36,245 nt of DNA from Micractinium sp. NFX-FRZ (Eukaryota; Chlorophyta; Trebouxiophyceae; Chlorellales; Chlorellaceae), in assembly GCA_029339195.1 (NCBI GenBank), contig JAPTJF010000563.1, positions 1 to 36,245 on the forward strand, given 5' to 3'. Position 1 is the first letter of the stretch; every line of letters starts with the position of its first letter. The notes beneath the pieces were generated by a model. It did no database searches. It was not told the origin of the DNA and worked only from the letters and a program-made list of their open reading frames with translations. The translations under genes were made by a program, and so were the position numbers. Positions 23,901-32,841 of this stretch are shown here, in pieces.

Positions 23901-25219
23901 GTGCGCTGCAGGCAGCAGCGGCAGCAGCAGTGGAGCAGGACAAAAGGCCGCGGGTGAGTGACAGGCAGGAGGGGGCAGGGGTTGCACCGGGGCTCGGGAG
24001 GGTGGCACAATGCAACGGGGCCACTGGCCAGCAGTAAGAGATGAACCGCAAGGCGGCAGCTGCTTGGTTGCATGCGACACGCAGCAGCAGCAGCAGAGGC
24101 AGGGTTGCCTCGCCCCTGGGTCTGCCTGCTCACCGCTCTCAGGCAGGCTGTCGACAGCCGGCACGTCAATCACGCGCAGCCCGCTGCTGCCGCCTCCGCC
24201 GTCGGCGGCGGGCCCGGCAGGGGCGCCCCCCTTGCTGGGCTGAGAAGTGGTTGCATAGAACTGGAAGTGCAGGCTGGTGGGGGCCTGCGGCGGGCGGGAC
24301 AGGCACGCAGCACAGAAACATGTGTGGTTGCGGAGCCAGAGACATTCACGCCTCCCCGGCCTCCCCCGCCAATGCATGCCTGCATGCAGTGTGCATGCAC
24401 GCGTCAGGCAGCCCCTGCACTCCATCGATGAAGCTGCAATTGCCGTGCCCAGGCAGCCAGCCAGCCACACCTTGGCGACCTGCCCCTCTCCACCGCGCGC
24501 GCATGCCAGCAGGTCTGGCGCCACGTCACCCGAGCCCCACGCGCCCGCCAGCACCACCAGCCGCGCATTCAGGTCTTCTGTGCCCGCCCACCTGCACGAA
24601 CCAAGCACTCGAGATGTCAATTATAAGTGTGCCCAGCACTGATGCTTCCTTTCAGGTGCTGATCCCCAGGGGGGGTTGCAGCTCATAAGGCTGCCATGCA
24701 TCTGCGGATCTGCAGCCACAGGCACCCCTCCACGCCTGGCCACCGTACGTGCGGCAGCAGCAGGCTGGCGACGCACCGGTTGGTGGGGCTGTTGCTCTTG
24801 CGCACGAATGCGGCCAGGGTCTGAAGGGTGGCCAGCACCACGGGGGTGTCTGGCGCCGCCAGCAGAAGAGACAGGTACTGCGGGTGCAGGCGGGAGGGCA
24901 AGAGGGGCAGCAGGGGTAGGCGGGGCAGGGGAGCAGCGGCAGGGTGGGCATTCGGCGAGCGACACAACCAGAGCAGCGGTGCTGGTCACAGCACCCGCTG
25001 AGGCAGCGCAGCACAGTTGAGAGTCAGCAAACAAGTGGGCCCCCTCCGCTTTGATTGATCAACAAGACAGCCAGCCTGTCTTCAGCGTTCACCCGCCTGC
25101 TCTCACCTCGTAAGAGTTGTAGAGGTGCTTGTTGGAGCAGCCCTCCAAAATGAGGGTGGTCACACGCAGGATTTGAAGCACCGCCTGCGTGGGGAACGGC
25201 GGGTCCGCCGCGGCCGTCC

Positions 25220-25251
<32 letters not shown>

Positions 25252-26274
25252 GCGGCGCCGCTGCTGCTTACGCTGCTGGCGCCACCGCCGGCGAGGGCCG
25301 CTGCCGCTGCCGCCTCTGCTGCCGCCGGCGCTGCTGCTGCATCGGCCAGTGTCAGATCCCGGCGGTCTTTCACGTGCTTCTCAAAGTAGGCATCACATCG
25401 GTCCAGCAGGGGCACCCAGTGGTGCACATCTCCCTGCTGGCAGGCAAGCAAATATGCAACACGACAGCGGGGACACACGCAGATCTGAGCAAGTCGCGGG
25501 CGTTGAGGCAGCGGCAGCACACAGAGAGTTGCACAATAGCTGGCGGCCATCATGCAGCGGCCTTGGTATCACTGCGCAATGCGACATGCCACGGGCTGGC
25601 CGGCCGGCGTGCCGCCTGTCGCTGGGCTGCCCGCCCGCCTGCCACATACTTGCCTGCACGCTGGTTGCCCCAAACTGCACCTTCATGCTCCCCCATACCA
25701 CTTGCTACTTCACAAGAGACCACACTAGCATACTTGCCTTGGATTCAAACTCCCAGGTGAACCCTGCCAGCGCATCTCCAAGCGAATCGAGCGGCTGGCT
25801 GACCACTGCCTCCACCGCCGCCCTCACCGCCTCGGGCTGCACAGCAAGAGGAGCACGTCAGGTGGGGCAGGGCGGGCAGGGTCAGGCGCTGCTGGGCAGA
25901 GCCACTGCAGGCGAGGGATGCGTATGTATAGCGCTGCCTCTGCAGAGCGAGGGGGAGGTGCGGCGGGGCGGCGGCCGAACGTTCTGCCGCTGGGAGGGCA
26001 ACAGCGAAGCCCTGCTGGTCTGGCTGACAGCGCCGGCGCGATTCTCAGAGCGTCCCCCCAGCCTCGGCATGCGTAGCGTGCGTTCTGAGCACGCCTCCAG
26101 GCCCCAGGCGCACGGGTTGGGGCCCTCGGATGGCGTCTGATCGCGGCGCAGAACCCGCCTCGCTGGTCCTGGGCATACCAACATCCCTTCGATCAGCGTC
26201 GCCGCTGCACGACATGGCGAAGCTTTCCGCAAGGCACTCACCGGCTCCACCACCCGGCGAGACTTCACACGCAT
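1..26274 (-). CDS. UPL1: Giant HECT-type E3 ubiquitin ligase, UPL1/UPL2/HUWE1 family (3' end off window)
   Basis: Ubiquitin ligase of the HUWE1/Tom1/plant UPL1-UPL2 family; these take ubiquitin from an E2 and pass it to substrates through a C-terminal HECT cysteine. I modelled 67 exons (listed in the sub-regions below), 10211 coding nt, with every junction keeping phase. Family landmarks appear in the expected order: N-terminal DUF908-like and DUF913-like helical regions, a UBA domain near residues 1485-1525, a UIM-like segment, a long acidic stretch near 2703-2911 and a UBM motif near 3350-3371. The start at 26274 is chosen because the 11-residue first exon (MRVKSRRVVEP) matches the short basic start of plant UPL1 and joins in phase to a conserved WEF segment. 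The HECT domain must lie beyond position 1. Exon content and frame are seen; exact splice sites are inferred. The symbol is by family; UPL1 and UPL2 cannot be told apart. Confidence 0.93.
1899..1988. repeat. 30-bp minisatellite, three units, spanning a 3' splice site
   Basis: Three 30-bp units (1899-1928, 1929-1958, 1959-1988) share the core GTGGTGATAAAGGATGGT with few changes. On the minus strand the unit is the pyrimidine/ATCACCACC stretch that ends in the acceptor of ligase exon 64 at 1897. Only the unit next to the exon keeps a usable CAG; the others read CGC or CAC there. Confidence 0.85.
3767..3844 (-). other. Possible in-frame 3' extension of ligase exon 58
   Basis: Downstream of the exon 58 donor the frame stays open for 78 nt and ends in a second copy of AETPDME. 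The copy (minus strand, ending at 3767) differs from exon 58 (ending at 3845) at three third-codon positions, all synonymous, and the offset of 78 is a multiple of three. After the copy the sequence is GAG|GCGGGC, which could only be a GC donor. An alternative longer exon is possible but the donor is weak. Confidence 0.3.
4109..4131. repeat. CT/GA dinucleotide tract in intron 57
   Basis: Uninterrupted CT dinucleotides immediately beside the exon 57 donor region; on the transcribed strand this is a purine GA run within the first tens of bases of the intron. Confidence 0.9.
11087..11119 (-). repeat. Degenerate copy of exon 38 3' end inside intron 38
   Basis: Read on the minus strand, this segment encodes LGRLSKGHALT, a diverged copy of LARLSKDHALA at the 3' end of exon 38 (about 11192-11224). 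It lies downstream of the exon 38 donor at 11184 and has no clear GT donor of its own, so it is probably a relic. Confidence 0.55.
11116..11164. repeat. AGCAC-type pentanucleotide-rich tract in intron 38
   Basis: Imperfect CACAG/GCACA pentamers run through this part of intron 38. Similar pentamers occur at 12945-13006 in intron 35 and near 28955-28980 in an Aha1 intron. Confidence 0.7.
12945..13006. repeat. GCTGT/GCTGC pentanucleotide tract in intron 35
   Basis: Imperfect tandem pentamers (GCTGC then CTGTG repeats) just downstream of the exon 35 donor at 13010. It is a simple-sequence expansion in an intron. Confidence 0.8.
13657..14891 (-). other. Ligase exons 30-33: UBA domain plus UIM-like segment
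   Basis: Exons 14824-14891, 14267-14577, 13921-14040 and 13657-13710. The UBA domain is split between exons 31 and 32: VQQIVEMGFSQAQAEEALRR then NGNHVELAMEWLFANPE, about residues 1485-1525, with the conserved MGF loop and the C-terminal helix WLF. A UIM-like DDEQLAQ-MVAEALSVDG follows across the exon 32-33 junction. Plant UPL1 has the same order (UBA, then DDELAQALALSL). These segments bind ubiquitin. The intron falls between UBA helices 2 and 3 in phase 0. Confidence 0.93.
16222..16319. repeat. 20-bp x3 plus 16-bp x2 tandem repeats in intron 26
   Basis: GCTTGATCCACCAGAAAAGG repeats three times at 16222, 16242 and 16262. A second repeat, AAAGCCATTGTTCACC, occurs twice at 16288 and 16304. Both lie in the intron between ligase exons 26 and 27. 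Confidence 0.9.
17383..17423. repeat. 8-bp perfect hairpin and 13-bp direct repeat in intron 23
   Basis: GGTGTTCC and GGAACACC form an inverted repeat around AATG at 17383-17402. ACACCGGTACCAA repeats at 17398 and 17411. Both are intronic, between exons 23 and 24. Confidence 0.8.
18669..18689. repeat. Run of 21 guanines (C21 on the transcribed strand) in intron 19
   Basis: An uninterrupted 21-base G run, a C run in the ligase pre-mRNA, about 70 nt upstream of the exon 20 acceptor. Its length is likely unstable and may be mis-sequenced. Confidence 0.9.
20361..20426 (-). other. Candidate alternative cassette exon (partial duplicate of ligase exon 16)
   Basis: This 66-nt stretch lies in intron 16. 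On the minus strand it has an acceptor (CATCTTGGCAG) and a donor (CCCCAG|GTGGGG), is open, and is phase 0 at both ends, so inclusion keeps frame. Its last 42 nt copy the 3' end of exon 16 (20494-20535) and encode the same 14 residues, PLVYRTLDEAGLPQ. The four nucleotide differences are all third-position and synonymous. The first eight codons (NSTWDGQQ) do not match exon 16. Inclusion would add 22 residues before AFLDSVAAG. It is not counted in the main exon model; it could also be a young non-functional duplication. Confidence 0.5.
21835..21864 (-). repeat. Exon 13 5'-edge duplicate inside intron 12
   Basis: Thirty bases here are identical to 21719-21748, which spans the acceptor and first codons of exon 13 (TAALSDAS). 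The resemblance decays further into the copy (MMPAVLLP against LVPALLPL). The copy is 116 nt upstream, so using its acceptor and reading through would shift the frame. No good donor closes it as a separate exon. It is best read as a pseudo-exon relic or decoy acceptor. Confidence 0.75.
21923..21945. repeat. GT dinucleotide microsatellite in intron 12
   Basis: An uninterrupted GT/AC tract between ligase exons 12 and 13, beside the exon 13 duplicate. Confidence 0.9.
22178..22217 (-). repeat. Degenerate copy of exon 12 start inside intron 11
   Basis: On the minus strand, the segment after a TTTCAG reads S-R-P-A-P-R-Q-Y-S-Q, matching S-E-P-V-P-H-Q-Y-S-Q at the start of exon 12 (22114 downward). 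Nucleotide similarity is clear but imperfect. It looks like an old partial exon duplication that has decayed. Confidence 0.55.
23305..23358. repeat. 18-bp x3 tandem repeat in intron 8
   Basis: Three 18-bp units begin at 23305, 23323 and 23341 with core ACCACAACCAA; a partial unit precedes them. They lie between ligase exons 8 and 9, ending about 20 bases from the exon 8 donor. Confidence 0.85.
25221..25250 (-). repeat. CAG trinucleotide repeat encoding ten glutamines in ligase exon 3
   Basis: Ten pure CAG codons on the coding strand, within an Ala/Ser/Gln insert between the FEKH and DPPFP motifs of the N-terminal domain. Plant homologues have only a short acidic loop here. Confidence 0.95.
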
Positions 26275-27042
26275 GAAAGGCGGCTCTCAGGTCATTGATT
26301 TGGCGGTGTCGTGGTCCCGAACCGCGATTGGCAAGGCCGAGGCCGACGGCGGGCAGCAGCCAAGTGGCGGCGGGCGCGCCTTGCTGGCAGCGGCAGAGGG
26401 AGGCAGTCGACTGGTCAGGCACACTGACCTCATGACCAGGCGACAGCACTTCATGGGAAGGACGTCTATTTTCATTAGTGTATGGCGTCTCCAAATGCCG
26501 GGAACGTCATGGCGTCGGCAGCAGTCTTTCGAGTGACGCGGGTCGGGCAGGGGCGCTGGCGACGGCAGCAGCGTCCGCCAGGCAACGCAGGGGCAAGTAA
26601 TGCATGCAGCGACCCTGCCTACTATGACTGCATTCGTCGACGCAGCTTTCAGGGTTCGCATCAAACAGTTCGCAAACAGAACAAAGGGGTTGAAATGCAG
26701 CCGTGAAAGTACGACTTTCCTGTTGATGTCAACATCAGCAAGCACGAGGGCGGCTGCGGCAGCCTCCAATTAAAGGGGATAAGGGCGAGGGCAGCACAAA
26801 GGCATTAATGCAGCCTTGGCATCATGGTGATGCTTAAAGGACCAGCAATGGAGGCAGCACAGAGGCCTGGCACCACCATGGCATGCGGCCGCTGAGCCGC
26901 TGCCTTCTAGAGGCGGTGGCGGGCCGGTCAGCGGCGGCAGCATTTCATTTCCTTTCCCTTTCATCGGCTCCCGGCTACTTTGCATCCCGGGTCTTGTGCA
27001 CCATTCATCGCTTGCCCCCAGCACCCCAGGCGACCACACGCG
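26275..27042. promoter_or_regulatory. Divergent promoter interval between the ligase and Aha1 genes
   Basis: A 768-base head-to-head gap between the two start codons. It must hold both 5' UTRs and both core promoters. Visible elements: a CCAAT followed by TTAAAGG at 26766-26776, an inverted repeat GCATCA-TGG-TGATGC at 26819-26833 and a small palindrome CATTAATG at 26803-26810. There is no convincing TATA box. Several open frames cross it (for example 26287-26769 minus) but none resembles a known protein or joins exon 1 in frame. Confidence 0.5.
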
Positions 27043-30000
27043 ATGGCGAAGTGGTAAGTTCGCCTCTGCGCACGCCGCTCGCTTTACTCCCCGGCAGCCA
27101 CTGTGCTAACGACAATATGCCGGGTGTCCGCCCTGAATGATGTAGGGGCGAAGGCGATGCCAGGCAAGTGGGCACCTGGCGGGTGGCGGCGGCGGCGGGT
27201 GGCAGCGGTAGCGGGCGGGCGCCGGCAGGGCCAGCCAGGCGGTGGCTGGACCAGAAGGGATGCAACCAGAGTCTTTCCATATATCCCTGACAAATCCATG
27301 GTCAACGGCTTCAGCCTGCATCACATGTCACTGCCTTGCTGCTGCAGGTGGCAGGTGTCAGACCTGGGAGTGGGAGGTCGGAACGTCAACAATTGGCACT
27401 GGACTGAGAAGGACGCGCTGCCTTGGAGCCGCGACCGGCTGCAGGGTGAGGCCACACAGCCGGCAGCCGCTGCAGGCCATCAGGCAGCAGGCAGCCGTGA
27501 CACTGCTGCGAGTGCCTGCTCGTCAGCCGACCAGGGTCCCCTACCTTGTGTATCAGCTGTCGCATGCTCGTCTCGCCTACTGCCCGCCTGCTTCACACCT
27601 GTTGGTCGCGCCCAACCTTGCAGAGCTGCTGGGCAGCGCTGACCTGGCGCCGGGCAGCGGGCTCAGCGTGCATGCCACGGGCGTCAAGAGCTGCGAGGGC
27701 GAGGCGATTGTGAACAACCGGAAGAACAAGGTGGGCGTTTTTTTTTTACAAGTAGGAATGGTGGGCAGCAGGCATGTTGGCTGCGCTGGCAGGCGCCTGG
27801 CCTGCTTGTCTCCCTGCCTGCCTGCTTGCCTCCCTTGGTCCCGCACCTGCCCGCGTGCCTGCTTGCCGACTCGCCAACCCTTGCTGTACATATCTTCTTC
27901 CCATTGCCTGTTCTCTGCAGATCATCGCTTCCTATGAGCTCAGCCTGGTGCTGGGCTGGGAGGGCACCGCCGACGACGGCAGCACAGTGACGGGTGCGCG
28001 GGCGGGCGGGCGGGCGGTGGGGTGGGGCGGCAGAACGCAGCCCTGTTCTTGCGTTTTATCAAGTGGTGTGCGGACGGGCTTTCTTGGGAGTTTTGAAAGG
28101 ACTTGAAGCGCAAGGTGTGAGCCGCAGTGGGGACACCAACACCGCGTTACATTGTGCATCCGCCCTGCTGCCATGCAGGCGAGGTACGGGTGCCGTACCT
28201 CAGCGAGGAGAACCACGATGAGGACCCGGAGCTGCAGGTGGGCTGGCTGGAAGCTGGAGAACAGTGGCCACCTTGCTGTGCAGTGCATGGCAGCCAGCAG
28301 ATGCACGCGTGTGTGCCTGACCCCTTCCCGCGGCGCATGTCGTGTGTGCAGGTTGCGGCCAGCAGCGAAGGACCCGCGGCGCAGAAGCTACGCGGTGCCA
28401 TCCTCATGCACGGCAAGAAGGCAAGCCCACGGTGTAGCGCTGTTTGCCTTGCTCTGCTCACTGCCTGCGTTGCCCCCCTTTTTCCTGCCATACTGTGCTC
28501 CACCCTCTGTGTGGCTGCATCTGTTTATAGGTCCTATTGTTTATAGGCCTGCAACTGTGGCTTCTCGCTCACCACTCACCAACCACTGCGGCACATGCCC
28601 AGCCAACACAGCCTCCCGTCTTCTGCTGCTCCTGTCTCTGCCCCTGCAGGTGGTGCACGATGCAATGGCCACTTTTGTGCAAGAGCTGCGAGCAGGCGGC
28701 CCCATGCGGGACGGCGCAGCGCAGCCCAAGGCGGCGCCGGCGCAGTCTGTCGATGCTGCCCTGGAGGCCAGCGGGGCAGCGGGGCCGGCGGCAGCCAATG
28801 GCAGCGCTGCCCCCGCCGCCGCCACCGCAGCGGCAGCGCAGCAGCAGCCAGCAGCTAAGGAGAAGGCTCAAGAAAAGAAGAAGGAGAAGGGGGCCGGCAG
28901 CGGGCAGACGGTGGAGATCAAGGAGCGCTTCTTTGCGGGGGCGGCAGGTGCGCTGTGCTGCACTGTGCTGTGCTCTACCGTGCCAGCTGGGCGTGCGACT
29001 GGCAAGCAGCGGCAGGTGGCTTGCCGGCCATGCAATCAGCTGGACTGGGATCAAAGAAGCCGTGCGTGGCAGCCCGGACGTGCACCACACTCGTCCCGCG
29101 CCTTTTCTTTGCTCCCCACACTCACACGATTGTTCACCTTCCTCCCCCACGGGGTGCCCGCAGAGCTGTTTGAGTGCTTCACATCGGCGCCCCGCATGAT
29201 GGCCTACACGCAGAGCCCCGCTGAGGCGGAGCCACGGCCGGTGAGGGCCAAGGGGCCGCGGCTGCATGCCGAGGGGTGCTTGGGTTGCTTCCCAAGGAGC
29301 GTCTTGACTGCCTGGCGTCTTGCCTGGCAGCACATCCTCCTGCTCTGCAGCCTGACCCACTGCTGTGCATCACACGTGCCAGTCCTCTCGCCTGCACATG
29401 TTGAGCCGTGCTGTGCTGCTGTGCGCTGCCCGCTGCCCGCAGGGCGGCCGCCTCTCCATGTTTGGCGGCAGCGTGCAGGGCGTGTTCCGGGAGGTGCAGC
29501 CCAACTCATATATTGCCATGGACTGGCGCTTCAGGTGGGGGCGGCGGGGAGTGCAATGTTGTCTGCATGTTTGCACCCAATGTGGGTCCTGCCTGCACGG
29601 GTGGCGGTGACCAGCCGACCAGCTTTGAGCCTGTGCCAAGCGGGCCGCATGCACCCAACTCCGCACGCATGCCCACCAGTCCTCATGCACTGCCCGCCCT
29701 GCCTGCTGTGCCTGCTGCGCCTGCTGTGTTTGCTCACCGCAGCAACTGGGAGGAGGGTGTGTTCAGCTCAGTGGAGCTGCGGTTTGATGAGCCGGACAAG
29801 GGCAACACCACGGTGACGCTCAAGCAGGTGGGGTGCGGGCACAGGGTGGCAGGGGGCAGGGGGGCGGGGCAGGGATGCCTGTGGGCATGGGTGGCGTGCA
29901 AGGGGGAGGCGGGCGGGGGCTTGGATGGCTGAGGAGGGTTAGTGGCAGGGCCTCTGGGTGGTTCGGCGTATGCTAAACGTCGGCGCGGGTAATGCTGCCC

Positions 30001-30228
30001 GAGTTTGCGCAGGGCCAGCCGCTGCAGCTGCTTCAGTTGGTGTGCAAGTTTCAAACTTCACACAAGCTTGTTGGCATCACACACCCTTTGCACACCCCTC
30101 TGCCCCCGCAGACGCGCATCCCCGACGCCGACGCGTACGGCAACCACGACGTGGCTGGGGTGGCAGAGGCGGGGTGGCGGCAGCAGGTGTTGGGGCGCAT
30201 CCGACGCGTATTTGGCTATGGCTGCTGA
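27043..30228 (+). CDS. AHA1: Activator of Hsp90 ATPase (Aha1/AHSA1), 11 exons
   Basis: Cytosolic co-chaperone that binds Hsp90 and stimulates its ATP hydrolysis. Exons: 27043-27053, 27348-27445, 27624-27730, 27921-27993, 28179-28237, 28352-28420, 28650-28947, 29164-29240, 29443-29534, 29743-29827, 30112-30228; 361 residues, stop TGA. The N-terminal Aha1 domain has NVNNWHWTEKDA (residues 16-27) and the basic NNRKNK (67-72) that corresponds to a motif needed for stimulation in yeast. A Lys/Ala/Gln linker (about 155-225) leads to the C-terminal AHSA1/SRPBCC domain with ERFFAGAAELFECFTS, GGSVQGVFREVQPN and the terminal GWRQQVLGRIRRVFGYG. The first exon is only 11 nt (MAK plus two bases). The intron after exon 6 requires a GC donor (AAG|GCAAGC). 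It converges with the OPR gene. Confidence 0.95.
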
Positions 30229-30501
30229 GGGAAGGGAGACGGCAGGGACGCAGTGGCGGTGACAGATACATCAAGCAGTTTCCCCAGTACGGCAACAGCT
30301 GAGCAGGAAGGCATGCGGCATCTGTGGTCTCCCTACCCTGCATCGCCTGGTTTACCCATCTTCCCGTAATACGCATTGTGGGGTGAATGTGAAATGCAAC
30401 AAGCAAATGGTGCAATGCACGGCGAATTGTGATGGAGGCAACGCAGTCATGTGCGCCGCGAAGTGCTGAGGAACATGCTTGCTCAGTAATGATAGACATA
30501 G
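30229..30501. other. Convergent intergenic interval (two 3' UTRs)
   Basis: A 273-base gap between the Aha1 stop and the OPR-gene stop, so it carries both 3' ends. It is less GC-rich than its surroundings. I see no TGTAA polyadenylation motif (the usual green-algal signal) on either strand here. Confidence 0.6.
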
Positions 30502-32841
30502 TCATGCCGGGGAGGCTGGCAGCCCCACCCGGCGTGCCGCCGTCTTGAGCGCTGCTGCCGCTGCGTCGCTCAGCTGCCAGCTGGGGGTGCGGCACGCCTG
30601 GTAGACCTGCTTCACGTGGATGCTACTCATGCCTGCAGCCGTGCGCAGCAATGCAGCATCTACTGCCGCAGCTACCTCCTCGTTTTCATTGAGCACAAAG
30701 CCCAGCTTGCTCAAGGCCCACGCAATGTTGCCAAGCACTTGTTCGTTGCCGTGCTGAAGTGCACACGGAGCCTGCTGCAGCAGCGCTGCCTTTGCTGCAC
30801 TGCCCAGCCGCCAGCCGCGGTTGGCGTACGCCCAGAGGATGTTTGACACATCTTGCGGGATCATGCCTGCCGACGTGCGCTGCACGGCTGCCTCTGCTGC
30901 CGCAGCCAGCTGCCCCTCCAGCTGCCACCCCAGCTTGCTCCATGCCCACAGGATTTTGGCAACGGTTTGTTCGTTGCCATGCTGAAGTGCATGCGGCGAC
31001 TGATGTTCCACCGCTGCCTGTGCTGTGCTGCCCATCTGCCAGCCCCCGTTGGCAAAGGCCCAGAGAGTGTTGGACACGGCTTGCGGATTCATGCCTGCCG
31101 CTGTACGCTGCACTGCTGCCTCTACCGCCGCAGCCAGCTGCCTATCAAGCTGCCACCCCAGCTTGCTCAAGGCCCATACAGTGATGGAGACGTCTTGTTC
31201 GTTGCCATGTTGAAGTGCGCGCGGCAGCTGCAGTTCCAGCGCTGCCTGTGCTGTGCTGCCCAGCTGCCGGCTGCGATTAGCATATGCCCAGAGGGTGTTA
31301 GACACGTTTTGCGGTGTCATGCCCGCTGCCGCGCGATGCACTGCTGCCTCTGCCGCTGCAGCCAGCTGCCTGTCAAGCGGCCACCCCAGCTTGCTCCAGG
31401 CCAACAGGCTGATGGAGACGTCTTGGCTGTTGCCATGCTGAAGTGTGCGCGTCAGCTGCCCCTCCAGCGCTGCCTTTGCTGTGCTGCCCATCTGCCAGCC
31501 GCGGTTGGCGTACGCCCAGAGGAGGTTGGACACCTCTTGAGGGATCATGCCTGCCGCGCGGCGCTTCACAGCTGCCTCTGCCGCCGCAGCCAGCTGCCTG
31601 TCAAGCTGCCACCCCAGCTTGCTCCAGGCCCACAGGCTGTTGGCAACCTCTTGGTCTGTGCCATGCAGCAGCACCCTCTGCAGCTGCTGCTGCAAAGCTG
31701 CCGCCATCACACCGCCTGGCTGCTGGACAAGAGTGCCATAGGCCCAGAGGATGTTGCTGACCGCCTGCGGCTTGGCTGCCGCCAACAGCCGCGCTGCCTG
31801 CTGCTCCCAGGCCACCAGCTGCTCCGGGCTGAGAGGTGCCCCCATGGATGCTGCTGCCCACAGGTACTGTGCGCATGCCCACGCATCAAAGTTTGACAGC
31901 TGCGTAAAGGCCTTCGCTAGTAACCCCGTGAAAGCCGCCTGATTGCCTGCCTGCTTGGCTGCACGCTGCTCTGCTGTCAGCTGACTGCTGCCCATCCGCT
32001 TGTGCAGCTTCACCATGCTGTTGGCAGCAGTGGTCAGCTCTCTGACGCTGCACCCGCCTGCCTGCTGCACCAGCTGCAGCACCTGCTCGCAGCTGCTGGC
32101 TTTCTTAAGGCGTTCATTCAGGCTGCCGCTGTCTGGCAGTATACTAGGTTTGAATTCTGGCTGCTGCTGCTGCTGCCGCTGCTGGGGGCGGGGCGGGGCG
32201 GGGCGCCGCAGCTGCAGGGCAGGGGGGGGTTCCCAACACAAGGGGCGGGTCGTTGGCAGACGGTCCGGCATGTGCAAGACGGTCCTTGGCTGGCATCACG
32301 CAGTTTAGCACGCACCATTGTGAGCATGGTCAGCACGCGGAACACAACGCAGCACTGCTGTGCCCCACCTGAAGCGGTGCCTCCGCGCTGGGCTCTGGGG
32401 CAGGCTTGGGAGGGTGTGGGCGACGCAGCTGCACAGCGCGGAAGCAAACCACAATTGAACATCAGCTTTTCTTACTTCGTGTCAAGCTGGTCTTACTGCA
32501 TGTTCGGGTCACATGTATCAGGCGGCGCGGGCAGCGATACAACGGGCACTTGGCGGCAGCACCCCACCTCCACAGGCGGCGACGGCGGCGGTGGCGCCAA
32601 AGGGCGGGGCTGCTGGCGGGAGCTGCGGCCGGCGCCGCTGCTCCCTGAGCCTCCATCTACGCGTGCAGCTAAGACTTGGAGGCGGGGCAGCGCGTGGTGT
32701 CGCCCCAGCGAGGCCTGCACGTTGGCGGGAGGACGCAAGCGGGTTTGAGCAATCCACTGCAACCTGAGGTCGATGTCGGTCAATCCCGATCAACACTCGC
32801 ACCTGCAGGGCTGCCGCAGGCCGCGGTTGCGGTAGCAGCAT
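30502..32841 (-). CDS. OPR-like helical-repeat protein, probably organelle-targeted RNA-binding factor
   Basis: The main exon, 30502-32211, encodes about twelve degenerate 38-residue helical repeats of the form PQxVSNxLWAYANRG / EQDVSIxLWAWSKLG. This resembles the octotricopeptide (OPR) family, whose members in green algae bind specific chloroplast or mitochondrial RNAs and control their stability, splicing or translation. No RAP domain is visible at the C-terminus. A CCCTGCAG acceptor at 32212 suggests upstream exons; I propose 32803-32841 and 32568-32714, all phase 0. They give a 631-residue protein whose first 62 residues are Arg/Ser/Ala/Pro-rich with few acidic residues, as expected of a transit peptide. 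The fallback is a single exon starting at ATG 32271 (589 residues). The repeats are seen; the two 5' exons and targeting are inferred. Confidence 0.78.
30748..31659 (-). repeat. Four 228-bp tandem units inside the OPR gene
   Basis: The segment CAGCCAGCTGCC recurs near 30903, 31131, 31359 and 31587, spaced exactly 228 bp. Each unit encodes two alternating 38-residue repeats: a WSKLGWQLDRQLAAAAEAAV type and a WAYANRGWQMGSTAQAALE type. High nucleotide identity suggests recent expansion by unequal exchange rather than ancient repeats. Confidence 0.92.

Larger units (their letters stand above)
21562..26274 (-). other. Ligase exons 1-13: N-terminal DUF908-like helical region (residues 1-514)
   Basis: Exons: 26242-26274, 25738-25836, 25107-25433, 24744-24877, 24471-24591, 24134-24284, 23832-23905, 23380-23485, 23061-23104, 22767-22844, 22368-22473, 22028-22114, 21562-21743. 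Recognisable family segments are GDVHHWVPLLDRCDAYFEKH and DPPFPTQAVLQILRV in exon 3, LATLQTLAAFVRKS in exon 4, GVPLDKRFALLHK in exon 7 and DPQHLQLVASTVRILEAFMD in exon 13. This region forms armadillo-like scaffold repeats that bind substrates in HUWE1-type ligases. Exon 3 carries an alanine insert and a run of ten glutamines not found in plant homologues. The introns after exon 2 and exon 11 need GC donors (AAG|GCAAGT and CAG|GCAAGG). The acceptor of exon 3 could instead be three bases earlier, adding one glutamine. Confidence 0.9.

Noticed and set aside
26287..26769. 160-codon minus-strand open frame upstream of the ligase start
   Set aside because: It is not in frame with exon 1, has no recognisable homology and lies where the 5' UTR/promoter should be.
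28152..29816. 554-codon plus-strand open frame
   Set aside because: It runs through Aha1 introns and out of frame with most Aha1 exons; the spliced Aha1 model explains the region.
30748..31659. CRISPR-like regular repeats at 228-bp spacing
   Set aside because: The repeats are protein-coding OPR-like units; there are no short palindromic repeats or unique spacers.
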